DNA from: Vibrio sp. JC009
GTDB taxonomy: Bacteria; Pseudomonadota; Gammaproteobacteria; Enterobacterales; Vibrionaceae
Direction of reading: 5' to 3'
Length of the DNA: 64,000 bases
Assembly (NCBI RefSeq): GCF_029016485.1
Contig: NZ_CP092106.1
Location: 1-64,000, forward strand
The notes beneath the pieces were generated by a model, which worked only from the letters and a program-made list of their open reading frames with translations, made no database searches and was not told where the DNA came from. A program made the position numbers and the translations under genes. Positions within the stretch are counted from its first letter, which is position 1. Each line of letters starts with the position of its first letter. Of this stretch, positions 55,949 through 64,000 are shown piece by piece.

Positions 55949-56410
55949 TTACGGATTCACATTCCTATTAATCGGATTCTGCAACGAAATCAGCGTCTCC
56001 GTCGACTGAACCTCATCAATCGCCTGCAGCTTATCAATCAGCACATACTGCAGTTCTTCAATGGATTTACACATAAGCTTGACGAAAATATTGTAAGCGC
56101 CTGTGGTGTAGTAGGCTTCAACCACCTCATCCAGTGCATTCAGTTTTTCCAGGGCGGAATGGTAATCCCTTGCGGCGTTAAGGTTGATACCGATAAAGCA
56201 GCAGACATCGTAACCAAGCTTTTTCGGGTTAACGATAACTTCTGTTCCTTCAATGATTTCCGCCGCTTTCATCTTTTCAATACGGACGTGAATCGTGGCC
56301 GGGCTGACATCAAATTGCTTTGCCATTTCAGCGTAAGGTCTGCGTGCATCCTCCAGAAGCGTTTTTAAAATCGCTCTGTCGAGATCATCTAAACGTACGG
56401 ATGTATCCAT
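55949..56410 (-). CDS. asnC: Lrp/AsnC-family regulator AsnC
   Basis: A 153-aa regulator of the AsnC type, which in E. coli activates asparagine synthetase asnA and responds to asparagine. It has the N-terminal helix-turn-helix (RPYAEMAKQFDVSPATIHVRIEKM, about 24-47) and a RAM ligand-binding domain. The sequence LDRAILKTLLEDARRPYAEMAK and length (E. coli 152) support AsnC over Lrp. asnA is not next to it. Confidence 0.85.
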   Translation of the reverse strand: MDTSVRLDDLDRAILKTLLEDARRPYAEMAKQFDVSPATIHVRIEKMKAAEIIEGTEVIVNPKKLGYDVCCFIGINLNAARDYHSALEKLNALDEVVEAYYTTGAYNIFVKLMCKSIEELQYVLIDKLQAIDEVQSTETLISLQNPINRNVNP

Positions 56411-56510
56411 TTATTAGCCTGCCATTCTCAAACATATTGAATCCCAAGAGTATATTTTAATGATAAGAGTGATACTATACTCTGCTCATTAATTCAGCGA
56501 GATAGATCCA

Positions 56511-59500
56511 GTGCGCAGATTTTTCATCTTCATTCTTGTTCTTTTCAGTTGCCTGCTGCAGGCAAAAGAGAAAGATGTGCTGGTTATGCATTCCTATCAT
56601 CAGGGCTATTACTGGACGGATGGATTTCAGGAAGGATTAGAAAGGGTCCTGAAGCGGCATGATATCTCTCACCGTGTCGTTTATCTGGATACCAAACAGC
56701 ATCAGAGCCCGGAATATCTCGAGCAACTTTACTCCCTCTATAAAGTCAAACTGGAGCGCGAATCATTTGCAGCCATTGTCGCCAGTGACAATAACGCGCT
56801 TAACCTGCTGGAGCGGCTAGCTCCTCAACTGGGTAATACTCCGGTCATCTTCAGTGGCATTAATGGTTATCACCCGGAAATGCATGCCAGCCTGAATGCG
56901 ACAGGGGTGAGTTCCAGGATAGAGATAAAATCAAATATTGAGCTGATTAAACGTCTGCAGCCGGATGTGCAGAAAATTTTTGTAATCACCGAAGATACTG
57001 TGACCGGCGAAGCGATAAGAAGCACTTTCAATCAGTACCTTAACCAGAGTTCATTAGATAAGGGCCTGGTAAAACACTTTATTCCGGGTTCATATGAACA
57101 GCTGAAAGAGTTTGTCTCTGCCACTCCTGAACATTCTGCTATTATTTTCTGGGGGTACGACAGCCAAAAGAACGTTACTGATACCAGTGAAGAAATCGTT
57201 CGTGCGGCCAATAACCCTGTTTATATTTTGCACGAAAGGCGCTTTGGTGGCGGTGTCGTGGGTGGCTACATCAATAGCGGGGTTGCTCAGGGCAAATCAG
57301 CAGGTCAGTTGTTGGTTGAAGTTTTGCATAACCCCGGCTCAGCGTTACCTGAGATTCGAAATACCGTTCCCGAGCTAAAAATCAGCAGTAAAGCCGTTAA
57401 AATGTGGAACCTGCGGATTAACCGGGGCGATAGTGTTGTTGATGATACCGGCTCGTTAAAAGAGAGTTTTGCCGATAAGATTCAGTATATATTTATAGCC
57501 CTGCTCGCTCTTATCATTATTATTCTGGCATTGCTTTATTACCTGCAGCGATTAAAGCTGAGCGAGCAGAGAGCCCGGCAGAGTCAGTCCCTGCTTGAGT
57601 CTATTTTTGATAACAGCCACCAGTATATCTGTATTCTGGATCAGCACGGGCGTCTGGTATCCAGCAATAATAAATTCCATGAACTGCTGGTTGGTCACGG
57701 TATGAATCTGGACAGACCTATCTGGCAGCACAAAAACTGGGAGCAGGCCTGTGGCAGCCTGATGAGCGACTACTTTGCTACAACAGCTCCGCAGGACTCC
57801 ATCCGCTTTGAAACAGAGATTTTTGACCTGAAGGCAGGCAGCAGGCTGCTTGATATTATTATTAACCCGTTGCCGGCTTCAACGAATCAGGAACTTCAGT
57901 ACCTGATGGAGGGCAGTGATATCACGGCGGAAAAACTGGCAGAGCAGAAGCTGGTTGAGCGTGAGTCCAATATGCGAGCTTACTATGAACAGCAGCCGGT
58001 TATGATGATGACCCTGGATGAAACCAACCGTATTCAGGCGGCAAACCGCTTTACCGAAGAGCTGCTGGGTTACCGGGATATGGATATTCTTGGTCATTAT
58101 CTGAGTCATTTTTATCTCGATGAGAAGTCCGCTCCGGCAAGGCAGATGCTGCTGAATCCAAAGCAGGCGATGAAAGATGTCTGGCGCCGGGAAATACGCT
58201 ACCGGCATAAGGATGGCTCTACCTTATGGATTCGGGAGAATATACGTCCTCTTGAAGCGACAGGGCAATTGCTGATTGTGGGGGAAGATATTACAGAGAT
58301 ACACAGCCTGCATGAGCAACTGGAATATCAGGCCCGCTACGACATCCTTACCGAAGCATTTAACCGCAACCACTTTGAAGTTGAGCTGGAAGCGTCTCTG
58401 AATGAAGTCAGGGATCAGCTGCGCACTCACGCCATGCTCTATATCGATCTTGACCAGCTAAAAGTACTGAATGATACCGCAGGTCATGAGGCGGGTGACT
58501 CGGCAATTAAATTTGCCGCGACCATTATCGAGCAGATCCTGCCTTATAAGTCTGTTCTGGCGCGGATGGGTGGCGATGAGTTTGCTGTGCTGCTGAGGGA
58601 TTGTACCGAGCTGGATGCCAAGAAAATTGCGAAGAGTATTATTCTCTCCCTGGGTTCAAACCCATTTAAATGGAATGACATTGTTCTGAACATCACCTGT
58701 TCTATCGGTATTCGTCTGATTGACCATACCGCAAGCTCAACGCAGATGATTCATGCTCAGGCCGATACAGCCTGTCATGCTGCGAAAGAAGAGGGGCGTA
58801 ACCGCTTCCACCTTTATCATGTGGATGATGAAGACCTGCGTCGCCGTCAGCAGGAGATGGAGAGCGTTAACCTTGTGCATGATGCTCTGGCTAAGGACAG
58901 GGTTGAGCTCTTTGCCCAGCGCATTCTGAGTCTGACTGAAACCGATGCAGATGCTGATATCTTCTTTGAAATTCTGGTGCGTATTCGTGATGTGGAAGGG
59001 GAGTACATCTCTCCGGGTATCTTTATGCCAGCCTCAGAGAAGTACAATGTTGCGCATCTGATTGATAAATCGGTGGTAACCAAAACTCTGGCATGGTTTG
59101 AACACAATCCGGCAGTGCTGGAAAGACTGGGGGGCTGTGCGATCAACCTTTCCGGTCAGTCCATGGGTAACAGTGAATTTATCGGGTTCCTTATTGATGC
59201 CATTGAGCACAGCCTGGTGCCAGCAGAAAAGCTTTCAATCGAGATAACAGAAACTGCTGCAATGGGGAACGTAGACTCAGCTGTTGAGCTGTTTACCCGT
59301 CTGAAACAACTGGGCTGTCGCATCTCTCTGGATGACTTTGGTTCCGGCCTGTCATCCTTCGGCTACCTGAAAAAGCTGCCGGTTGATACGGTTAAGATCG
59401 ATGGCCTGTTTGTGCGCGATATGCACAACAATGAAACCGACTTGATTATGGTCCGCTCTATCAATGAACTGGCTAAGCAGATGGGTAAAAAGACGGTGGC

Positions 59501-59633
59501 AGAGTTTGTTGAAAATACAGAAATCCTGGAGCTGCTGACAGAGATGGGAGTCGACTACGCTCAGGGCTATGTGATTGCCCGTCCTAAGCCGCTTCCGGAA
59601 CTTATCGGTGAGTTACTGCCGGAACTGAGTTAG
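56511..59633 (+). CDS. Membrane sensor: ABC-substrate-binding-like, PAS, GGDEF and EAL domains
   Basis: A 1,040-aa inner-membrane signalling protein for cyclic di-GMP. Order: signal peptide ([15 protein letters not shown]), a periplasmic region like ABC_sub_bind proteins (about 20-300), one membrane helix (about 324-343), two PAS segments (about 360-470 and 485-600), a GGDEF domain with intact MGGDEF (near 684) but no RxxD inhibitory site, and an EAL domain. The EAL motif reads EILVR, and the catalytic residues in [30 protein letters not shown] and AQG are all present, so phosphodiesterase activity is likely and cyclase activity possible. The start is GTG at 56511. It probably senses a periplasmic ligand. 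Confidence 0.88.
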   Translation: MRRFFIFILVLFSCLLQAKEKDVLVMHSYHQGYYWTDGFQEGLERVLKRHDISHRVVYLDTKQHQSPEYLEQLYSLYKVKLERESFAAIVASDNNALNLLERLAPQLGNTPVIFSGINGYHPEMHASLNATGVSSRIEIKSNIELIKRLQPDVQKIFVITEDTVTGEAIRSTFNQYLNQSSLDKGLVKHFIPGSYEQLKEFVSATPEHSAIIFWGYDSQKNVTDTSEEIVRAANNPVYILHERRFGGGVVGGYINSGVAQGKSAGQLLVEVLHNPGSALPEIRNTVPELKISSKAVKMWNLRINRGDSVVDDTGSLKESFADKIQYIFIALLALIIIILALLYYLQRLKLSEQRARQSQSLLESIFDNSHQYICILDQHGRLVSSNNKFHELLVGHGMNLDRPIWQHKNWEQACGSLMSDYFATTAPQDSIRFETEIFDLKAGSRLLDIIINPLPASTNQELQYLMEGSDITAEKLAEQKLVERESNMRAYYEQQPVMMMTLDETNRIQAANRFTEELLGYRDMDILGHYLSHFYLDEKSAPARQMLLNPKQAMKDVWRREIRYRHKDGSTLWIRENIRPLEATGQLLIVGEDITEIHSLHEQLEYQARYDILTEAFNRNHFEVELEASLNEVRDQLRTHAMLYIDLDQLKVLNDTAGHEAGDSAIKFAATIIEQILPYKSVLARMGGDEFAVLLRDCTELDAKKIAKSIILSLGSNPFKWNDIVLNITCSIGIRLIDHTASSTQMIHAQADTACHAAKEEGRNRFHLYHVDDEDLRRRQQEMESVNLVHDALAKDRVELFAQRILSLTETDADADIFFEILVRIRDVEGEYISPGIFMPASEKYNVAHLIDKSVVTKTLAWFEHNPAVLERLGGCAINLSGQSMGNSEFIGFLIDAIEHSLVPAEKLSIEITETAAMGNVDSAVELFTRLKQLGCRISLDDFGSGLSSFGYLKKLPVDTVKIDGLFVRDMHNNETDLIMVRSINELAKQMGKKTVAEFVENTEILELLTEMGVDYAQGYVIARPKPLPELIGELLPELS

Positions 59634-59682
59634 AATCGCGCAGCCTTCATTTACTGAACTTATATTTGCACCGGAGAAAATA

Positions 59683-60462
59683 TTGCGTCTACAACTATTA
59701 CCAGAATCCCCTGAACTTCAAGGTGAGCTTGAGCGAATTGCTGCTGAGTGGAATCTGGAGCATGATCCTGACAGCACCTTTGCCTTAGTCCTGACAGAGC
59801 AGAGGCTAGAGCTTCGTAAGACGGATGAACCAAAACTAGGTGCGATTTACGTGGACTTGGTCGGCGGTGCGGTAGGACACAGGCGAAAATTTGGTGGCGG
59901 TAAAGGTCAGGCGATTGCTAAGGCGGCGGGGCTGAATAAGGGTGTCACTCCAACTGTGCTGGATGGTACTGCCGGGCTGGGCCGTGATGCCTTTGTGCTA
60001 GCTTCCCTCGGATGTAAAGTTCAGATGGTGGAGCGTAATCCGGTTGTTGCTGCTTTGCTGGATAACGGTCTGAAACGGGCAAAGCAGGATCCTGAAATTG
60101 GCGGCTGGGTATCAGAGCGAATGACTCTGCTGCATGCTTCTAGTCATGATGCTCTTGAGAAACTGGCTCAGGATAAAGACTTTGCAGCTCCGGATGTGGT
60201 TTATCTTGACCCTATGTATCCGCACCCGGAAAACAAAAAGAAGAGCGCGTTGGTGAAAAAAGAGATGCGGGTGTTTCAGTCTCTGGTTGGCGCTGATACA
60301 GATGCCGATGGTTTGCTTAAACCTGCTCTCTCTCTGGCATCAAAGCGGGTTGTGGTTAAAAGGCCGGACTACGCAGACTGGCTGGCAGGGGAAAAACCGG
60401 CCATGGCCATTGAGACCAAGAAAAACCGTTTTGATGTTTATGTATTAGCCTCAATGGGTTAA
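59683..60462 (+). CDS. rsmJ: 16S rRNA (guanine1516-N2)-methyltransferase RsmJ
   Basis: RsmJ methylates G1516 in the decoding region of 16S rRNA. The 259-aa protein has SAM motif [20 protein letters not shown], motif [19 protein letters not shown] and the catalytic [11 protein letters not shown]. The first codon is TTG, with GGAG 6 bases upstream and no better ATG nearby. Confidence 0.92.
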   Translation: MRLQLLPESPELQGELERIAAEWNLEHDPDSTFALVLTEQRLELRKTDEPKLGAIYVDLVGGAVGHRRKFGGGKGQAIAKAAGLNKGVTPTVLDGTAGLGRDAFVLASLGCKVQMVERNPVVAALLDNGLKRAKQDPEIGGWVSERMTLLHASSHDALEKLAQDKDFAAPDVVYLDPMYPHPENKKKSALVKKEMRVFQSLVGADTDADGLLKPALSLASKRVVVKRPDYADWLAGEKPAMAIETKKNRFDVYVLASMG

Positions 60463-60567
60463 CTCGTTCCCGTTTTTATTGAGTGTTAAATCACTTGAAA
60501 TCCTGTCACTCAGACGTATCATAACCAAGAATAATTCTCATTACGTGTTTTTTTTTGGAGTGACTGA

Positions 60568-60957
60568 ATGACAAAGCGTTTATGTAAGCTTAAGCGTCAT
60601 GATATTGCGGATAATCTCGGAACCATTCATAAGCTGGTGGCACAGCCTCGCTTTTTGTGCCGATCCTGTGCCCGCTCTTCCTCGGATAAATCTGTCTTGT
60701 GCAAACCGCACTCCATAAACCCTTCTCCTGAGCTTAAACCTGCAGAACAGCAGAGCCAGACCCTATCCGGAAAAGATATTAAAAAGTCGAAAAAAGCAGT
60801 TAAAAAGCAGAAAAAGCATCAGAAAAAGCTGGCAAAGGTGTTGAAGAAGCAGAGCAAACTTACAAAGAAACATCAGAAGCTTGAGAAGCAGTACGCAAAG
60901 ATAAATCTGGCACTGCTGAGTTCCCAGGTAAACGAACAAACCCAACCGCTGCACTGA
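60568..60957 (+). CDS. Small lysine-rich hypothetical protein
   Basis: A 129-aa very basic protein not recognised. The N-terminal half has a cluster of cysteines (CKLKRHD, CRSC, CKP) that could bind a metal; the C-terminal half (about 70-115) is a lysine/glutamine-rich coiled coil (KKSKKAVKKQKKHQKKLAKV and following). A good ribosome-binding site, GGAGTGACTGA, supports translation. Nucleic-acid binding is conceivable from the charge but not shown. Confidence 0.65.
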   Translation: MTKRLCKLKRHDIADNLGTIHKLVAQPRFLCRSCARSSSDKSVLCKPHSINPSPELKPAEQQSQTLSGKDIKKSKKAVKKQKKHQKKLAKVLKKQSKLTKKHQKLEKQYAKINLALLSSQVNEQTQPLH

Positions 60958-60996
60958 GACAGTGCAGCAACTGAGTTTTCCTTGGAGCTTAAGTCA

Positions 60997-61422
60997 TTAG
61001 TCCTGTAGCGGCACTACCAGCATATCAACCTGTACGCTGTTAAGCAGTTGCTTGGTTGAAGAAAGAATCACACTCCAGAAATCCTGATGGTGACCACAAA
61101 TCACCAGATCGACGTTTCTTTGCTTAATGGCATCTTTTAATTCATACCCTAAATCACCGCTTCCGACTAAAGTATGCTTTATCGGATAGTTAGCGTGATC
61201 TGCCAGATCATTTAACTGCTGCATGGAAGCTTCCATGGCATGGTTCTGAGTTTCCGCCAGGTTAATGTCGATAAGGCCTGTGTAGATCTCAGCGTAGTTA
61301 ACATCAATATGGATAAATGAGACTTCAGCCTCTAAAGGCTTCGCAAGAGCCACGGCTTTTTCTATCAAAACCTTACTCTCTTCCGTAAGATCAACCGCTA
61401 CTAGTATGTGTTTGTAACTCAT
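60997..61422 (-). CDS. uspA: Universal stress protein A
   Basis: A 141-aa cytosolic UspA-family protein induced by growth arrest in relatives. It starts [28 protein letters not shown] and has the conserved [14 protein letters not shown] segment. The G-2x-G-9x-G(S/T) ATP-binding motif is absent, as in the UspA subgroup that does not bind ATP. It is divergent from ftnA. Confidence 0.92.
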   Translation of the reverse strand: MSYKHILVAVDLTEESKVLIEKAVALAKPLEAEVSFIHIDVNYAEIYTGLIDINLAETQNHAMEASMQQLNDLADHANYPIKHTLVGSGDLGYELKDAIKQRNVDLVICGHHQDFWSVILSSTKQLLNSVQVDMLVVPLQD

Positions 61423-61609
61423 AGTGCTCTCCGTTTAACTGCCTAAAATGATTAATACTTCTATAAGGTTAGCACCTGTTGCAGAGATTTTTTGTTGAAA
61501 GGATCTCATTATGCCTCAGGACTATTTAACAGCTTGGTAACATCCTTGTCAGAACGTGGTATATTTATAGTAAGACCAAAGGCGAATAAGTACCAAAAAA
61601 GGATTAGAT

Positions 61610-62140
61610 ATGCTTTCTCAAACCATGATCGATCAACTAAATGAGCAAATAAACCTCGAATTTTTTTCATCCAATCTATACTTACAGATGAGTGCCTGGT
61701 GTGAAGATAGAGGATTTGAGGGAGCAGCTGAGTTTTTGAAGGCTCATGCGACAGAGGAAATGGAGCACATGCAACGCCTGTTTACCTATGTCAGTGAGAC
61801 AGGTGCAATGCCGATTTTAGGGGCAATTGAGGCACCGAGATTTGACTTCGAAAGCCTTGGGGAAGTGTTTCGTGAAACCTATGAGCATGAAAAGATGATT
61901 ACTGAAAAGATCAACAAACTTGCTCATGCTGCGTTCACAACTCAGGACTACTCAACGTTTAACTTCTTGCAGTGGTATGTTGCTGAGCAGCATGAAGAAG
62001 AAAAACTGTTTAAGGGAATCCTGGATAAGCTGGAACTTGTAGGAGAAGACGGTAAGGCATTGTTCTTTATCGACAAGGATCTGGCAATGATGGCAAAAGA
62101 AGGTTCATCTTCGATAATGGATGCCAGCCCGGCTGAGTAA
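61610..62140 (+). CDS. ftnA: Non-haem ferritin FtnA
   Basis: A 176-aa iron-storage ferritin forming a 24-subunit shell. The ferroxidase ligands are visible in [19 protein letters not shown] (Glu/Tyr), [10 protein letters not shown] (Glu, His) and AEQHEEEKL (Glu). There is no haem-ligating bacterioferritin methionine pattern. AAAGGA precedes the ATG. uspB follows about 70 bp downstream. Confidence 0.94.
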   Translation: MLSQTMIDQLNEQINLEFFSSNLYLQMSAWCEDRGFEGAAEFLKAHATEEMEHMQRLFTYVSETGAMPILGAIEAPRFDFESLGEVFRETYEHEKMITEKINKLAHAAFTTQDYSTFNFLQWYVAEQHEEEKLFKGILDKLELVGEDGKALFFIDKDLAMMAKEGSSSIMDASPAE

Positions 62141-62208
62141 TTCAGCGTAAAGGAAAAGACGTGCGATCATCTTTTTCTTGGCATCTGGGAAGATGTAGGG
62201 AGGACAAA

Positions 62209-62532
62209 ATGATCAGTGGAGACACCGTTTTATTAGCATTGATGATAGTGGTGAGCTTGAATTTAGCACGCTATCTGACTGCTTTGCGTTCGTTAATTTT
62301 TATCATGAGAGAGGCTCATCCGTTGCTGTACCAGCAAGTGGATGGAGGTGGTTTCTTTACGGCTCATGGGAACGTAACTAAGCAAGTGCGCCTTTTCCAT
62401 TACATTAAAGACCGGGAATATCTGCACCACCACGACCCGGTGTTTATCAAGAAGTGCACTAAAGTCAGAGAGCTCTTTGTTCTGTTTGTCTCCTTGCTGG
62501 GGGTTACCGTATTTGCTTCCTGGATTCTTTAG
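62209..62532 (+). CDS. uspB: Universal stress protein B
   Basis: A 107-aa membrane protein with two predicted transmembrane segments, one at each end ([18 protein letters not shown] and [19 protein letters not shown]) around a basic middle. It is induced in stationary phase in E. coli under sigma S; the function is unknown. ATG 62209 has GGGAGGA upstream; a GTG at 62161 would add 16 residues and is less likely. ftnA-uspB adjacency replaces the uspA-uspB divergence of E. coli. Confidence 0.9.
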   Translation: MISGDTVLLALMIVVSLNLARYLTALRSLIFIMREAHPLLYQQVDGGGFFTAHGNVTKQVRLFHYIKDREYLHHHDPVFIKKCTKVRELFVLFVSLLGVTVFASWIL

Positions 62533-62662
62533 CTGAAGATGCTTTGGATGAAATAGTAAGGCAGTGAAATTGGCATTAGCGTGCTGAAAAGTTAAAATGG
62601 CCTTTGAATAAGGATGTGCGGGTTCGTGCATCCTTTTTGTTTGACTGAATACAGAGGTTGTT

Positions 62663-63853
62663 GTGGTGAGTAACAGAGTCGACGTTGTAATTATTGGTGC
62701 CGGAGCGGCCGGGCTGATGTGTGCTGCCGAAGCAGGAAAACGTGGGCGTAAGGTCCTGGTTCTGGATCATGCCAAGAAACCGGGCCGAAAAATTCTGATC
62801 TCCGGTGGTGGTAAGTGCAACTTCACTAACTACGACGTCAGTGCCTCGAACTACCTCTGTCAGAATCCGCATTTTGTAAAATCTGCCCTGTCTCAGTACA
62901 CAAACTGGGACTTTATCTCACTGGTTTCCAAATATGGCATTGACTATGAAGAGCGCGACCATGGTCAACTTTTCTGCTTAGATTCAGCAAAACAGATTGT
63001 CAGCATGCTTCTTCAGGAGTGTCAGCTGGGTGATGTTGAGTTCCGGTATCAGGCCGATGTGCATTCTATCCAAAAAACGGAAAATGGCTTTAACCTGAAT
63101 GCTGGTACAGAGCTGGTGGAGTGTGAATCTCTGGTTGTTGCCACTGGTGGACTTTCCATGCCAAAGCTTGGCGCAACACCGTTCGGCTACAAAATTGCTG
63201 AGCAGTTTGGGCTTTCTGTTATTCAGACAACCGCAGGGCTGGTGCCTTTCACCCTGCATAAAGAAGACAAAGAGCAGCTGGCTGAACTTTCCGGTATTGC
63301 CATACCTGCTGAAATAACCGCAGAAGACGGAACCAGCTTTAAGGAAGCGCTTCTGTTTACTCACAGAGGTCTGTCTGGTCCAGCTGTTTTACAGATTTCT
63401 TCTTACTGGAAGGCCGGTCAGAAGGTCACAATCAATCTGGTTCCTGAGAATGATGTTGAAGAGCAGCTTAACCGCTCCAAAGAGAAACATCCAAACCAGA
63501 GTCTGAAAATCACCTTATCCCGAATTTTACCAAAGCGCTTTGTGGAGCTTTTGATTGAGCGAAAAGAGCTTCAGGATAAGCCGCTTAAGCAGTTTAATCC
63601 AAAGGAATTGGAAGCAGTTGTTCACCTGCTTGAGAACTGGATCATTCAACCGGTTGGGACTGAAGGGTATCGAACGGCTGAAGTTACCCTCGGAGGCGTT
63701 GATACCAATCATATCTCTTCAAAAACCATGGAAGTGAAAGAGACCAAAGGGCTTTATTTTATCGGTGAAGTGCTCGATGTCACGGGCTGGCTCGGGGGGT
63801 TCAATTTTCAGTGGTGCTGGAGCAGTGGATTTGTGGCGGGGCAGTGGGTTTAA
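62663..63853 (+). CDS. yhiN: FAD-dependent oxidoreductase, YhiN/HI0933 family
   Basis: A 396-aa flavoprotein with dinucleotide-binding motif VVIIGAGAAGLMCAAEAGKRGRKVLVLDHAKK, then GRKILISGGGKCNFTN, and C-terminal GLYFIGEVLDVTGWLGGFNFQWCWSSG, all hallmarks of the HI0933 family. The reaction is not established. The start is one of two adjacent GTG codons (62663 or 62666). It neighbours uspB as in the E. coli gor-yhiN region. Confidence 0.88.
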   Translation: MVSNRVDVVIIGAGAAGLMCAAEAGKRGRKVLVLDHAKKPGRKILISGGGKCNFTNYDVSASNYLCQNPHFVKSALSQYTNWDFISLVSKYGIDYEERDHGQLFCLDSAKQIVSMLLQECQLGDVEFRYQADVHSIQKTENGFNLNAGTELVECESLVVATGGLSMPKLGATPFGYKIAEQFGLSVIQTTAGLVPFTLHKEDKEQLAELSGIAIPAEITAEDGTSFKEALLFTHRGLSGPAVLQISSYWKAGQKVTINLVPENDVEEQLNRSKEKHPNQSLKITLSRILPKRFVELLIERKELQDKPLKQFNPKELEAVVHLLENWIIQPVGTEGYRTAEVTLGGVDTNHISSKTMEVKETKGLYFIGEVLDVTGWLGGFNFQWCWSSGFVAGQWV

Positions 63854-63880
63854 CCTGCCCCGAACATTAAAACGGATTGA

Positions 63881-64000
63881 TTATTCGGCTTTTTCTTTAA
63901 CAGAGCAGCTCAGATTATATCTTGCGTGTTGAGCGGCAATGGTTCCTGATGAGTATGAGGAGTCCAGGCTGAACAGGCCGACAATCAGAGTGGTTTTAAA
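63881..64000 (-). CDS. C-terminal end of an unidentified protein, cut by the window edge
   Basis: On the minus strand an open frame of 39 codons runs from the window edge to a TAA at 63881-63883 and ends ..HARYNLSCSVKEKAE. It contains serine-rich LDSSYSSGTIAAQ. The fragment is too short to name; it could be the end of a small exported protein. Confidence 0.45.
   Translation of the reverse strand, partial: FKTTLIVGLFSLDSSYSSGTIAAQHARYNLSCSVKEKAE

Overview
The window reads as the replication-initiation end of the large chromosome of a Vibrionaceae bacterium, most likely Vibrio. Grounds: DnaA, DnaN, RecF and GyrB closely resemble Vibrio proteins as I remember them; the order trkH-hemG-rrn and the cluster gor/rlmJ/prlC/rsmJ/uspA/uspB/yhiN are shared with enterobacteria; and ilvY-ilvC-ubiK-vexBA-tetR-rep-cytochrome c5 is a Vibrio-type order. 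Base 1 is the first base of the dnaA start codon, so the sequence was probably rotated to dnaA. oriC itself is not present. No database search was possible; all names come from reading the sequence.

Layout. 1-6.1 kb: dnaA-dnaN-recF-gyrB. 6.2-10 kb: a SAM methyltransferase, a small heat-shock gene with a sigma32-like promoter and a ROSE-type RNA thermometer, then avtA-gntR. 10-13.6 kb: glyQS and tusA. 13.9-19.6 kb: a LysR regulator, acuI and the fadBA beta-oxidation operon with a FadR-like site. 19.7-22.4 kb: yigZ, trkH, hemG. 22.4-28.6 kb: an rRNA operon 16S-tRNA-Glu-23S-5S-tRNA-Thr-5S carrying palindromic repeat elements in its spacers. 28.7-31.8 kb: divergent ilvY/ilvC and ubiK. 31.9-36.8 kb: a TetR-controlled RND efflux operon. 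36.9-40.3 kb: rep, cytochrome c5 and tRNAs Arg-His-Pro-His-Pro. 40.9-48.3 kb: a peptide ABC transporter operon whose binding-protein gene is split by an IS630-type element. 48.5-64 kb: envelope proteins, homocysteine methyltransferase, gor, rlmJ, prlC, asnC, a large GGDEF/EAL protein, rsmJ, uspA, ftnA, uspB, yhiN and a truncated gene.

Most of the window is ordinary core genome. The less ordinary parts are: (1) a 1,790-bp IS630-like insertion flanked by a TA duplication, whose removal would exactly restore a 517-codon reading frame, and which carries, besides its transposase, a divergent gene for a protein made of two LexA-like winged-helix domains and no protease domain; (2) four copies of a GC-rich palindromic repeat, two of them inside the rRNA transcription unit; (3) two places where a strong-looking terminator lies just upstream of further stable RNA genes; (4) a -24/-12 promoter with a distant NtrC-like palindrome before the peptide transporter; and (5) a 62-bp dispersed repeat and an octamer tandem repeat that sit at gene 3' ends.
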